From: Lepidurus packardi
Taxonomy: Eukaryota > Arthropoda > Branchiopoda > Notostraca > Triopsidae
DNA length: 64,000 nt
Assembly (NCBI GenBank): GCA_023053545.1
Contig: JAKZAN010000001.1
Span: 3,492,565 to 3,556,564 of the forward strand
Direction of reading: 5' to 3'
How positions within the stretch are numbered: the stretch's first letter is position 1; each line of letters starts with the position of its first letter. Under the pieces are notes generated by a model. It saw nothing but the letters and a program-made list of their open reading frames with translations, was not told the DNA's origin and searched no databases. Shown piece by piece: positions 17,121-31,106 of the stretch. Both the position numbers and the translations under genes were made by a program.

Positions 17121-20100
17121 GTAAGTTACGCAATATTTACTTTTGTACGCAATATAATACTTTATTTTTTTATTAATATAATACTTTTTTTCATTTACGC
17201 AATATAACACTTTTGTACCCTTCATACATGCATAACATCCTCATTGTTTTCAAGATGAAAGAAGTGTTGAATTTACATGTGAAATTTTATTTAGATTTTG
17301 TTTCCGATTTGAAGGAATTAACGCCAAAGAAATCGATTGTTCCTTTAAAGTGGACCTTCGTTTTACTCTGGGGATAGGTTTTAAGCACTCTTAGTGTAAC
17401 CTCAGTGGTATTTAGTGTTTCGGTACACTTATTACAAAGTCAATAGACGAATAGATTTGCAATAGACGAGATTGCCTGGATCCTTGAAACTACTAAAAAT
17501 GGCGGGAAATTTTGGGGAAATATAATGAATTTTTTCCTTTTATTTTGTGCAGTACGGAAAAGTAAGACTAAGTTAAAAATTCCTCAAGTTTTCATGATGC
17601 TTAATTCACTTGACCGCCATCCGACACAAACAATGAAACCCTTATGATACCAACAATGATACACAACTTTACCGTTCACGTAAAGAGGATACGGGCTCTA
17701 TTAGTCACATTTGCTGCTATGTTAAATAGTCTTGACTCAAATTGCGTTGTTAAGATTGTTGAAACTTACTTAGTCCAGTGTTGCCTTTTGTTTAGACAGT
17801 TTAAGCTCTGAGAGTGATGTTTTGGGGAGCCCTTCTCTAATTTTCTAGCTATTTATTACAATAGCTATTTATTATTATTGTTACACGAAGTGGAGAATTT
17901 CTACCGCAGAATTGAGCGGAATTCCTCCTCTAACATCCGTACTTCCTCTTCCAAGGGTTGCACCTGTACACAACGAAGCATATAACTCGGACCTGAACGG
18001 ATTTGTCCCATTTTTCTCCTTTTCTTTTCCCTAGACTATAAGCTATCACAGACATCTAGACAATAGTCAAATCTGAACACAAATGTTTGCGTTGGGACAA
18101 TCCATAAGAGCTTTAACGTACAGGGAATTTGCTTTCGGTCTATCTTGTCTTTTGTTGCATTGCATTACCTGGTCTTGTCTGATTTCTCTCCTTGCTTTTT
18201 GTTTTCTTTGTGTTTTTCTCATGCCTGATTGCTTATGGATTGCGCACCAGGATGTCCTTGCTGCCCCGTGCTTTACAACTAAAGTATCACTACAGAGCCC
18301 GAATTCCAATGTTACAAGCTTACAAATGACCTCCTAATGCCCACAAACCCGAGGATCTTAAACCAAAACACCCAATAAATTGGCAAACTCGAGAAATCTT
18401 TTTTAGAAACAATAAAACCCTTGTCAAATAATAAAATAACTTAACACGATTGAACTCCGAATGAAAACCCTATATAAACGATACAAACACACAAAACATG
18501 CCATGAATTCCATTACGGAACATTCCGTACAACGTTAAGTTCAAAACATTTAGAAATTTCAAGCGCAAAACGTGCCGAAATTACATTACATGTTCTCAAA
18601 CAATTCAAACTAAATTTGGGAATTTCTCAAAATTCTTTAAAGTGTTGCAGCTGTAAAAATTGCAAACTTGAATGCATATCAGCTTTAATAATCTTTGAAA
18701 TCCATGATCTTTATACGGGCAAAAGTAAAGCTCTATTTCAGAGTGAAAGTTGCCCTCTTTTAGAGCCAAAACCGTGTTTCGCCCTAAAACGGATCAATTT
18801 CGGCAATTGCGCTGTATTTTTTTCAGCGTAGAGATGCAAAGCTCTGAAATGACACCCGAATGTTGTTCTACGATCGTTTCTATATCGTAAGACAATCCTT
18901 GGCGCCGCAACGTGAGATCTTGTTGCGTCTTTTGATCATCAATTAGGTCTCTATGGAAATATGTATATTTCAATTAACCCTAATATTATATTTTTTCTAA
19001 GAGAAATAATCAAATTCTCGAGTTTCCAAACTTTTATCAGATTTTGTTATAGTCACATATGTCTATTATATTTTGTCGTGCTTTTCTAGGTATTTGGGCT
19101 TGGTAGGAGTTTCACCTTTGCAAGAAGACCCTAGTGGCTTGCTCGGTGGTCCGGATCAGCAACAAATGGATTTGACCCCGTCAGCTAAGTCTATTTGTGC
19201 TGCGTTACCGGGTCTGGTATCACGGCAAATCGAAGTGTGTCAGAGTCATCCAAATGCGATTCATTCCGTGTCGGACGGGGCTCGAAAAGGGATCCAACAA
19301 TGCCAATACCAATTTCGCAACGAACGATGGAACTGTACAACCAAACCGGAACAAAATGTATTCGGATCCACTTTGGAACGCGGTAAGGGTTTTAAGTTTC
19401 GTAAATCATAACCCTAACATAAAATATTATCGTAAGAATAACTCTTAACTTTAACTTTATTTTAACTAAGAAGGATCTAGGAAGGATGGATGAGAAGGGT
19501 TTTTACAAAGAAAATCCCTTTATTAACAGTAAATTAGAGCACAGAGTAATATTATGAGAATGTTAGGATACCATTTCATGGGAATAATGGAGTTCGTAAG
19601 ATAATTAAGTTAGCACGGAAGTTCAAACAATGGAGTATTGTTGCGACGAGATTCTTGCCACCGTAGTTGTAAAAAGCCTTTAATTTAGCGTTCAAGATTG
19701 GCAGTATTATTGCAAAAAGAAGACCACTATGACAACCACGAAAGTGTCCTTTTGGAGGAATAAAGAATCTCAACAACGAGACTGTTATTAAAAGAATGGA
19801 AACGTAACGGTACGCGCAAAACTATTCAAGATTTTCACTGTAGTAACGGAACTTCCACTCCAACAAAGAAGTTCTCAAGGCAACAATGATATTATCCTTA
19901 CAACCAGGAAACTATCCTTTCAAGAACGAACATTGTAACAATGAAACTCTCCTTACAAAGCGGCAACGTTCCAACATTGAAACAATCCTCGCATGAGAAC
20001 AAGGTTGCAACAATGAGAGAAACAATGAAAGAAATCAACTCTACCGTTACAACCTAACAGTCATGGTAATAATGAAACTAAACTCCTAAATGTTTAAATA

Positions 20101-23100
20101 GTCACAGCAACAATGAAACTAGCCTTGTTGCGTTAAGAACTCAAACCAAAACCGTTGAATAAACTAAAAATCCCTTGTTCCTACGTTGTATCACCATAAT
20201 AAAGCTAACTTACTTCTACTTGAAGATTACAAATAGAGAAAACACCGCGTAAAGCTGCTCTTGAAGAGCCTCATCTAATTATATAAAACCTACGGCTTCC
20301 TCAGAAAACGTTCTCTCAGGATTCCTAAAAGGCCTGCAAGAAAAAGTTTTATCTGTACCTGTCACAGGGCTCATTAGTCTTGCTTCAAGTGTCGCAGGCT
20401 TATACACATTGCCGCGGATTTTCCTCCACACAGAGCAGACATGTGAGACGTAAAAGAGAACCAGAGAAAAAAAAGGAAAAGAGCGAGTGGGCTATCATTA
20501 GCTGCAAAACATCATCAGCTCGCTTACAAAACCTCCACTAATATAAATAGAACTTAAATGACCCTATAATACATCACCTAACTTTACTTGACTACTTCCA
20601 GCACAATATACACTATACGTACAGTACAATCACTCACGGAAGGGTGACACGGAGACGTGGATATATTCGATCCCCTTAGCGAACGACACAAGTCACCGTC
20701 ACATGTAACGGGAGACCGGTAAGTTTGGTGACATTACTACCCTCAACCGTAGCAAACTGTTCTCGTTGGTAACGGATGATAATTGACATTTAATTAACCT
20801 TCTAAAAACGGTTAGATTATAAGAGAAGCGTTCTGCACGGGAAGTTTAATCGAGCTAAGGCGTTATTGGTTTTTACAATACGACGTCCAAGTCGAAATTT
20901 GCCTCTTTTGTCCCTCAAATGCTAACCGCACGACAATTCTGCGATGTAGTATAGCACACGAACTACTAGTTTCCTGTCCCTTTTTCACATAGGATAAGAC
21001 AAAAAGGACACCTAAAACCGCTTCCAGTTAAGTTCTAGCGTGATGGCTTCAGGAAACTATCAAGCCAAACGCTCATTCGTCCGTTAGGTAGTGATGTCAC
21101 CGTATCGATTTTTCGCGCTTTTTTATATTTACATCGAAACACTTGAACTACAGTGGTATCATCATGTCATCATTTATTTTCTAAAAATCCGGCATCAAAA
21201 ACTTTCATAAAATAAAAAAAAATAAGAAATACGCCATTTTACCGTAATCTAACGCTAAATAAATCCTCTATATTTTACTGGAACACAGACAGAAACATAT
21301 TTGGTCCCCCTAAGGCAATCGAGAAAAAATTTCGACCGATTTTTTAAAAATATATAAATACGGACGGGTAATACTCGAGCGACCGCAGTTTTCTTGTCTG
21401 ATATGCGGAGGCCACTGCCCAGGTGGTCTTAATGAAGACATGGAGTATAAGGATCCCCGCCTTTTGGTATTCCTTTCGCGAACCTCTCTTCTGAATTAAC
21501 TTAAGCAAAAGAAATAAAAAAAGGCAAAAATTACACCCAAGATGCACCTGGGCAATCTACAATCCCCCCCTTCAATGAGTTTTAGCTCTACATTCTATTT
21601 GACATACAATAGAAAATGGTTCTCTAGTTTATATGAAAGAGGAATTTTTTTTTTAAATAATTACAAAATGTTAGAAAGAATTAGAAATATTCCCTAGACA
21701 TTCTGCCAAAATTCAGAAATGAAGACATTAAAAGTCAACATGTTTTTTTTCTTGGGGGGGGGGGGGGGTTGCATCAGGGTCGCCGTGGACCACGCCTTCT
21801 ATATTAAACTTCCATCTCACGGTGGAAACAAGAGTAGCTCTCTTTTAGGAGTCTGGTTGCGAGTGCCATGTTCAACATGTTAAACTACCGGGACGTTGGA
21901 AAAAGAAGAGAGGAACCTGCTGCCATTTGCATGCCAAAGAGACGTTGATGAGCCGGGTTTCACGACCTTATACCAGACCCCCCAATCTGAAAGGCGATTT
22001 TTTTTTCATTTGGGAAGACAACAAAAAGAAAAAGAAAAGACAGCTTGAGCGAAACCCAAAAAAGCCTGAGGATCTAATTAGTAGTGTCTTGCCCAACCTT
22101 TGTAAGTAACAAGACAACTTGGCGTTGTTAAAGAAGGGCTTTATGGCTGCAAACACATCTTGAGACCACGCCCACCTCCTTCAGCTTTTTCCCCCCAACT
22201 TCCATTTGGATACTTTAATCTTCTACTATTCTTCTATTTCACTCATCTTCTGGTCCTCTGATGATTTGTTATTAAAATTAAAGAATGATTCCTAATTTAA
22301 AAAAAAACAAATAATTCTTTGGTCGCGAAGACTATTTGTCAATTTCTGACCAAAGTTTCAATGCATTTGGCTTCGAAAAAGTGTTGGCGCACACGAAAAC
22401 ACATTTCACCGTTGCCCAGATATTATTTTGAAAAAGTCTGCTCACTCTTCTGAATAGAGATGCTGCTCAAAGAGAATTCTCATAAATCCCCAAGCCACAA
22501 AAGCACTTACGACTATAATTTTCTCAAAATCCCTATCGCCTAAATTAAGTAGGCGGGGCCCCAATGCAAAAACTGGGTGCAAGACAGATCACTGGACTCA
22601 TAAATTCTGCTCAAGTGGCTTCACTGTTTTGAAGATTTAACTTCCTTCGTGTATATATGTGCACTATATAGCTCCTTAAAAAACGAGAAGAAAACAAAAG
22701 AAAATTTGTGTTTTTGGTAAATAAAGGTAAAATTGTTTTTAATCTAATTAGTACTTTATTAATGTGAATATATTAACATAATTATAAGTATAAATTCTAC
22801 TGATTAATTCATTAATGTAAATCACCTCACTAATACAAAGAATTCCACTCGTGTGTGGTTTTTGTTCATTGCGGGCTTCATTTTCACGTACGATTTTTAA
22901 AGAATTTAAACGGCCGTAGGGCGTACGAATAACTAAACATGAAAATGAGCTCGAATTTGTTCAATTCTAAAAAAAATCTTTCACAGGATGAGCAAAGTAG
23001 GACGAATTCTTATTCAAACTAGACATTATTTTTACATACTTCCAAAAACCCTAAACAACCCAAAACCCCAACAGTTTTCAGGGTTGGAAGTTTGAAAAGT

Positions 23101-26100
23101 TCCAAAATAGTTAACAGTTGCCTGGAAAACGTGTCGAGGGCACCGCATTGCAAGCTAATGGGCAAGTTATACCTCCGATGAGTGATCGCCAGTGCCTGCG
23201 AAACCTTTAGTCATCTATTCTTAGCGAGTCACAGCCACCAAGACATTTCGGCTTCAAACTGTAAACAATCAAAACTTCCTTTTAAACCCTTTTCCATTCC
23301 TTCTGGACGTAAAACCGCTCTTTAAAATTTCCCCCATGACTCGGCACATCCTCCCTTATTCCATTTTTATTGGATTATTTCATTTTTCAAAAAAAATTCC
23401 CAATCAAAGGTCGAACAGTATACGATCTAACCATCTAAACCACGCCCAATGACTAATTAATTAGTCTCAAAATTCAAACCTTTTTATTTTTGTTTCCCTC
23501 CAAGAAAGTTATCAACATCATTAAAACGCGACCCAATCCGTGTTGAACAATCCAATCTCCTCTCTTAAAACCCCCCAAACATTTCTTCCTCCCCCCTAAA
23601 AAAATAATTATGATTTTCTTTTGAAACCTATAACCTCCTTTCCCAAATCTTCTGACTCACGTTTAGCTAATTAACCCAAGTTTGTTAACATATTTACTTT
23701 CTTTCGCTTTTCCTTTCGCCACCACAAGAGAAATACTTTGAAGAAAATTCAGAATTTAATCTGAGAATAAATAATTTTTTTTAAAAAAGTTGAGAAAATC
23801 TCCACACAGACAGTCATTTACATTCCTATACACTCCCAAAGCCATGATACTTCGACAGTATAGTTGGGGTAGTTCGGTGGTATAGTGTGTGGTCTGAGGG
23901 CTGGGAAGTGTCTCTAATCAGTCTATGTTGGAAATTATAAAGCCGTAGTCTAATTACTAGGCTAGCAACACCTCAGCCAACGCCTGCTTAATTATACCAT
24001 CGTTTGATTTCGGAGGGAGGAATCCCAAGTCAATTGCAAAGCTTCTAACGTCCTAAGAGAGTTCAACGCTGTAGAAGCCCCTATAGTCTATGGCATGTAC
24101 CTCTAGCTGTTCAGCCACACACACTCCAAAAAGGGAAGGCAAAAGGAGCGTACTTTTTGCAGGTAAAAACTAAAGAAGAAGAAGTAGAAGGGAAAAAGGT
24201 TTGTTAAGCTTCAAGTTGGTCTGCTGGTGTGGTTATAGTTGCTGGGGGAAATCGTGACGAATTGGGCAGGTAAAAAGGCCTAATGCATGCTGCGTTATAG
24301 TCCGGCAGAAAGGTACCAAGGTATCATAGCGTCTGCAGGGGGCTAGGTCATCAACGGGGGCCATCAACATCAAGGATCTTATACCAAAAACGCCAAACGG
24401 AACCCCACTTTTAAGCTTTGGGAGCCTTTGAAGACGCTTTTTCTTCATGGTATATAGACTCCATGCTTACTAGACGCTGCGTAGAGCAACATTCCCAGAA
24501 AGAACACCTCCTTCCCAATCATCCAAACGCCGAGAGAGGGACCTCTGTGGTCTTCACCCCCAGAGTTTCAATTTCCCACGCTTGTCGTCACCCATTGCCG
24601 ATCTCTTCTCTCTTCCTTCCATCAAAGTCTCTCACCATGACGGATAGCCAATTTACAGGAATACTATTTTTTTTAAATATCAAACTGAGAATGCTGGGAA
24701 CTTTTATTTGAGGTTCCAAAAACGAAAAGGGGACAAATTGTCGTTTGGGTTTTAGTGAAACTACTGAAGCTTATGGACCTGTGTAGGCTACATTTATAGC
24801 ACTCAAAACATTCTTCACGTAGTTTTATAAACTCTCAAAATATTTAGTTAAGCAATTAAATGTTTTCGGGGTACGAGCTTTTTGGATGGATTTCAAGTAG
24901 TTGTTGCTTACGTTGATATCGTTGCTGTCGTGAGTACGGATTTGATTGTTGTCGAGTCACGAGAGGAGTTGGTCCATTTATTGGTGTCAATAATTAATGA
25001 ATATTTTAGCACTTGGTGGGTTCGCCGTATTTATACTAGTGGAGGAGACTCGGGTCAAAAGTAACATTTCCCGCTTGTTTAGTTTTCAAATTTTTCACGA
25101 ACTTAACTATTATCTGAATGCAGAACCAATAGATGCAGGCTTATCTCTGCTCTCTATTAAGCCACTGTATGCTCCACAAAAACGTACAATAAGATCAAAC
25201 TAGCCTTCAAACCAAGAGGTCCTCCTTTGCCGATCTTTGTCGATCTAATTTGCCGATCAAATTTTTAATGATAGCCACAACAGATTATAATGAAAATGTA
25301 CAGTTACAGTCTGCACATTTAGTAGAACATTTTAGCACCATTTTTATCAAGAAGTTGGGTATTCTAAGAAAAAATTAATTACAAAAAACAGAAAAACGCA
25401 ACGTTGTTAGGGGCTGGCGGTGGATTTCGTTACGTCCGGCATTTTGAACTTCAAAACAAACAACGTCATGCAACGTTGCCGTTTTCCGCGATACAGATCC
25501 CATGGTCGAGAAATCTGCTGTTACAATCGTTTAAACGGGTGTCTTGGGATTTCTAGATCTCCTGTAAAATCACTGTAGGGCTATGGTGTCTGAACTTTTA
25601 GTCTGTCATTCTGTAGCATTCGGTGAGCTTAAAAATATTTTTGCAATATTTTTGGGTAACTGTAGTTCACCTAAGAGCGAAAAAAGTACCACCCATTTTG
25701 TTAAGAGAGGTAGCGAAACTATACTTTATTGAATATCTCGATTAATTGTCACTCGTTTCACATGTAACTTTTTTTTAGTGCTGCCTAGTGGTATGTGGCA
25801 TGGCCGTGATTTTTTACAGCCTCTAGAAACCGTTTGTTAAAGAGTTATGATTTTTGTTACTTTCGCGTCGCGTTACTTTTGACCCGAGTCTCCTCTACAT
25901 TAACTGACACATGTTGGGGGGGGGGGGGCTAAAATTGACGTAAATTGTTGCTTCTTTTAAAGCGGTTGAACTTTGGGAAGTTTCAGAAGCTTTTTTACGA
26001 ATATGGAGCGTGGGGAGGTAATTAAGAAGCCATTTTGCCCTTAACTTTGGGTTACGGCTAGTTTCAATGTTGCACGGCTTTGCCAGTCTTTCGAAATTTA

Positions 26101-29100
26101 GCCAAATGCACCGATAGTAATGTTGGGGAATCAGCAAGCTAATTCATGTTCCGAGAGTGGTTTCGAACATCGGGTTCAGACATTTGCAGGGTGAATTAAT
26201 CTAACCGTTACTTTTTCAAAATTGAAAATTTGGAAATTTGCGTCGACTGCACAGCATTGGGGAAAAGAGTTCCGAACTTGCGAAACTAACCACGCATATC
26301 AATTAAATCTTTTGAAATTAAATTTACTTTCATAATCGATACAAATTCTCCACGAGCTAAGCGTTCAATTCTGTTAAGACTAAACAGCACAAATTGCGTT
26401 CCACAAATTCAAACAATCATCAAACACTGTGTAAATTGTGCGTTCAATTACCATTTAGATAATTTAGACTGTCATGTCATATTTTTGCCTTTTGAAAAAT
26501 TGTCAAAAATTATTAAAAGTTTTTACTTAGTGTTTATAATCTTAACAATTTCCTGAGCCATTTGTCTAAACAATTTGAGAGATTGTAAACACTCTATTAT
26601 CTAACTCAAACTTAACTTAAAAACTTAACTTCAATTCCCTCTGACGCTTCCATGACAAGTTAAATAAAGAAGGAACATTTTTAGTCCCAAAGCATTTTGA
26701 AAAGCAAAGAAAGCCGGTTTCGGAAAGAGCTTTGCATGTTTATCGTTGCTAAGGCTAATACGGGGCTCCAGAAGATTGAGGGGAGGGTACACACTCTTTT
26801 GTCCCAGGAATAAATAGTGTAACTTGATTCCTTCTCTCTCGCTCTCTCCGTCAAGTTCTCCTTGCACATAACTTCTTTTTATAAATATAGATAGATAGAT
26901 ATTTTTTCATTTTATTTTTGCCGAAAGGCGACTAAAAGCGAGCCAACCCTTTTCCTTGTCTAAGAAATCTTGTATAGTCGTGTGAGGTCCTCGGACGATT
27001 TCTTTTTTGTGTAGTTCAAGTTCTCTGGATCGACATCAACATCAGCTTAGCTAATCAAGTTGATTGGCTGGATAGTCTGACTAAAGATAGGACGAGAGGA
27101 GGACTGCGGCAATGAAGCCATACCTAAAGGTAACCAATAGCCAAAAGAAGCCCTGAGAAACTAAGAAACCTGAACCCTTCTTATTCAACGTTGCATTTTT
27201 TATGTACGTTATTTTTAGAAAATAAACTAAAATCCCTTGATATACATATTGTGACTTTCATACAATATGGGGGTGATTTGAAAAACTTGTAAAGGAATGT
27301 GGATGCGAATTTGCTATCTAAATTAAGGTGTTTTAATTGGACAACTTTTCGTTCTCTTTTGTGTTGATCCTCTAGGAAGCCGGGAAACTGCCTTCATTTA
27401 TGCCATCACCAGCGCTGGAGTGGTGCACGCTGTAACCCAGGCTTGTAGTTTGGGTAATTTAACGGAATGCTCGTGCGATATGCAAAGGCAAGGACTACCT
27501 ACTCCTGAGGGATGGAAATGGGGAGGCTGCAGGTAAAAAACAAAACAAAAGCACGAAGGCATTCATTAAGGGTTTTATCGGAGGTCTGAGATCAAGGACC
27601 CTTTCACCTTAAACAAAATTTATATGCAGTGGTGCTTTAAGTCCTGTGTAAACATGTAAGGAACGCATACACCGGGGTTAGCTAATGCGGGAATAATATA
27701 TTTCTTTATGTTTTGAAGGCTAGAGTTGTGCATGATGCTTAAAATTGATTTTCAGAATTGCTGGCGTTGTACGTTGAATAATTATCGAGTTAAATTGCAG
27801 CTGAATTCAGTTGTGGTAGTTGTTTTTATAGTTGTAAGCTTGTGACGCTAGATCTGAGTCGCGCGAGAGCCCAAGGCGATGAAGACTGTTCACTGTTTTA
27901 ATAGGCTAAAAGAGCTTAAATATCATTCTTTTCATTAATTGCAAGGAGTTTGCAGGTTTTGGCTAGGGTGGATAATTTAAGAGATTGAGAAACGAGAAAA
28001 GGTTTTATACAGCCCTATCCGAGGTTTAATAGTGTAATGTTTAGCAATTTAAGAGTTGGTCGAATACCGCTAAAATAGCGAAATTGCGGAACATACCTGG
28101 ATTGGAGGGATCTTTTTGGCCTCTTAAGGGTAATCCAGTTGACTCGTAAAAAAGAGGACTTTAGAAGAAAACTGTCAAGGGCCACACATGGCAAAAGAAA
28201 CGTAGCAATGTTCGTGCGATAAGATTGAAGGGAGTTTGGAGTTAATCACTGGGTTTGAGCAGTCTTGACCGAGATACAGACGACGTCGTTAATGTAAGGA
28301 GCCACTTAAAGGAAAAGGCAAAGTTTTAAAGATCAAAATAAGTCATTTTTAGCGGGTTTTAACTGCTCACAACATTACGATAATCACTACACACGCCTAA
28401 AGGAGAACTTGGAGGAAAACAGGGAACGGCGAACTCAGTACTTGAACCACGAAGCGGATTCATTTGAATTTTTGGCAATCTAACGGCTTCTGATGAATAA
28501 CTTGTTATAACAATCGAGATAGGAAAAATATAAAGTGAAACGCTTAAGTTACATTCATGCTTAAAGCTTTGTGATAATTCCAAAACAAAATTGGAATATT
28601 ACTTTGAATTTTTTACGGTTGCTTAAATTAGATAAAAATGCTAGACGTAAGCAAAAACGTAAGAAAATGCACTAAAATCTTGATATTTTTCGTTTTAGTG
28701 ATAACTTACGTTATGGAATGCAGTTTGCCAGGCAGTTTGTGGACGCCCCGGAACGCTCGCCTCAGAAGAAAGATAGAAAAGTGCGAAATTTGATGAATTT
28801 GCATAACAACGAGGCAGGACGGCGAGTACGTATAATAACCATAATAACCCTAGAACATTACCACTAACATGTCAGCGTCTATATAATCTATGAGCAAAGC
28901 ATAATCTCTATGGAATGAAGGCAGGAACCAAGAACTAGAAAAAAAATGAAAATAATAAGAAAGGTTGTTATAGCGATGAAATAACGTCAACCTTTCTGCT
29001 TTCAGCTTTTTGACTTCCCAGCGCTACTTTCCCAGATTTATGAGCATCTAGAATCCTTATCTGTAAGCTATATCTAACCCCCTTGCCACTCCAACACGGG

Positions 29101-31106
29101 TTCTTGTATGTAAAGTATGCGGCAAAGTGAAGATGAAGGCGATCTATTCTCTGCCATTGTCATCAAAAGGTTTTATGGACATGCACATCATATAGTGTGT
29201 CATAAAACGTCAGCGGACAGTCTCTCCACCATGTTAGATGACACAGCCTTACTAAATCTGGCGTTTCCTTTCCAAAACCACCCAGAATACTGAAAATGAA
29301 CAGTCCAAAAGGATTGTTTCCTAGACTATAAAATGAAAAAGCCCACTATTATTCTAGAAAATTTGGAGTCATATATAGCTTGTCATCCATGATGACCTGG
29401 AACATTCCTTTCCATATCGCCTTGTCTTGGTTTTATTTTTACTTATGGGGTTTTTTCTTTCTTTCTTTCTAGGCGATTGCTTCACTCATGAGGATGCAAT
29501 GTCGTTGTCATGGAGTGTCAGGCTCCTGCGAACTCAAAACTTGCTGGCGAACAATGCCTGGTTTCATAGAAGTGGGAGATTTTCTCAAGCACAAATATGA
29601 ATCTGCCGTCCAGGTAAACATACACCTATGTTTATTATAGAGTTTGTTTTATATTTTTTTAAAAATTTTTTAGGTGGCTGGAAACCCCAAAGAACCCAAG
29701 TTGAAGACTAAGAAAATCAAACGCCAAGTCGCCCTCACAAAAACCGACCTGGTCCATCTACATAAATCGCCTAATTACTGCGTGGAAGATCCCAAGAAAG
29801 GCATTTTGGGAACTACAGGCAGGATTTGCAATAAAACATCCACCGCTTCAGACAGCTGTGACTTGCTATGTTGTGGAAGAGGTTATAACACTCAAGTAAA
29901 CTACTTAATTTCTAACTTATTCCAACCTTTCATCTAAATGCGATCCCGTTAAACGCACTCTTCACAAAAAAATAGGAATGTCTGATAGCACACATTATTA
30001 CAGACTGGCGAATTAATTTCACATTCTTCTGAAGAACCATTCACGATCTATTATAACATGCAAAGTTTTGGTTTGTCACGTCAAATAATAGTGGAAGTAA
30101 TAGGGCGTGGTGTTTAGCCTGTTACCATGGTCACTGCTGTTTATTTTCAAGCTCAGTAAACAATAATAAAACAAGCACACTAATACCAAGTTGACTATCA
30201 CCATAGTATATACTGTGACTGTAGCTACGGCACGTGCACCAATTTTCTCAAAGATACTTTCAGTAGCACTCCCGTATACCTTAGCTCGGTATAGACGATT
30301 AACATGGGAAATTTCGGAACACTTTTGAGAAAACTAGTGCATTTCATGAAAAAATTCTTTGACAAGACTCTTGAGCTTGCTACCAGGTAGTGCACAACCA
30401 ACACAAAAATTTTTCTAGTGAGTACTAAATTAGCAATATGCAAATGAAGTTTGGAACTATGAGAAATACGTTACCTAAAAGTCTGTCCTTTGGTTGTGCA
30501 CTAGCTACTAATAAAAGAAAACTTTTGTTTTAGTTTGCTTTCAAATCTCATAAGCTGTTTTCGAAAAATCTTGTTCCGAAAGTTTGTCGACTTGATTTGG
30601 TACATTGTGCTGCTACAGCAAACTGGTGACAAATCATACTTTTCATAAGCAAACAAGCGTAGAAATTTTGCCGGCAATTAGCTATCTATTTCTTTTCTTG
30701 ATGTCTTACGCAAGGCTATTCCATAACAAAACCAAACAGTGCATCAGTGCCATCTGTGACTGTTTCGCATAATTTTAAAGCTACGGTATACTAGAGTCTT
30801 GGTAACTTAATTACTATTCCAGGCAGATGAAAAGTAACACGTAACTAGCAACTAGATTTTTTCTAGCATTTAAACTGTAAATGTTAATTTACCGTATATA
30901 ATTTTTTTAAGCAAAAGATTAATAGTCGCTAAAACATTTAATATTTACTAAATTAGGCTGAAATTCTTAAACTGGAATTAATTATGTGTGCCTCCTCTTT
31001 TTAGGTAATGCGAATTGTGGAGCGTTGTTACTGCAGATTTGTTTGGTGTTGCAACGTCAAGTGCAAAACATGTGTGACTATGATGGACGTGCACACGTGC
31101 AAGTGA
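17002..31106 (+). CDS. Wnt16: Wnt16 orthologue, secreted palmitoleoylated Wnt ligand
   Basis: Seven coding exons: 17002-17120, 19090-19382, 27376-27532, 28699-28825, 29473-29613, 29674-29895, 31005-31106 (TGA). All introns are GT-AG and the phases fit, giving 386 residues (human WNT16 has 365). Exon 1 encodes a signal peptide ending VQA before NWM, and exon 2 continues YLGLVGV, paralleling the human NWMWLGI start. Wnt landmarks follow: [69 protein letters not shown] (the second serine is the Porcupine acylation site in Wnts), [30 protein letters not shown], and a last exon ending DVHTCK. Residues GNLTECSCD, the EGWKWGG block and the [13 protein letters not shown] region favour Wnt16 over other subfamilies. 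Intron 2 is 8 kb and carries a transposon. The gene follows CPED1 in the same orientation. Confidence 0.94.
17121..19089 (+). other. Wnt16 intron 1
   Basis: 1969 nt, GT-AG, AT-rich. Open frames such as the one near 18083-18337 are hydrophobic but show no family resemblance or splice context. I see no RNA gene or repeat of note here. Confidence 0.7.
19730..20130. repeat. diverged minisatellite around CAACAATGAAACT
   Basis: The words CAACAATGA, AACAATGAAACT, CCTTACAA and GGAAACTATCC recur at irregular spacing through about 400 nt. This fits an old tandem array with a period near 18-20 nt or a multiple of it. The limits are approximate. Confidence 0.5.
25042..25895. mobile_element. DNA transposon remnant or MITE with 24-bp perfect terminal inverted repeats
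   Basis: GAGGAGACTCGGGTCAAAAG and four further bases at 25042-25065 recur as an exact reverse complement at 25872-25895. The 854-nt interval has no intact transposase frame, so it is a non-autonomous or internally deleted copy. Flanking bases do not give a clear target-site duplication. Superfamily is unknown from these ends alone. Confidence 0.8.

Larger units (their letters stand above)
19383..27375 (+). other. Wnt16 intron 2 (8 kb)
   Basis: 7993 nt, GT-AG, by far the largest intron in the window. It holds a diverged minisatellite (about 19730-20130), G runs near 21756-21768 and 25917-25928, and an element with 24-bp terminal inverted repeats (25042-25895). A decayed frame on the minus strand near 24233-24448 could be transposon debris. 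No conserved exon was recognised inside it. Confidence 0.75.

Noticed and set aside
18083-18337. Hydrophobic frame that could have been the Wnt16 signal peptide
   Set aside because: No donor in the right phase, and the 17002-17120 exon restores the conserved NWM start exactly.
23866-23940. tRNA-like A-box sequence (GTAGTTCGGTGGTATAGTG)
   Set aside because: No matching B box, anticodon stem or acceptor pairing follows; at most a decayed tRNA-derived SINE head.
24233-24448. Minus-strand frame of 71 codons, possible transposon protein fragment
   Set aside because: No catalytic motif or convincing family pattern; kept only as possible debris in intron 2.
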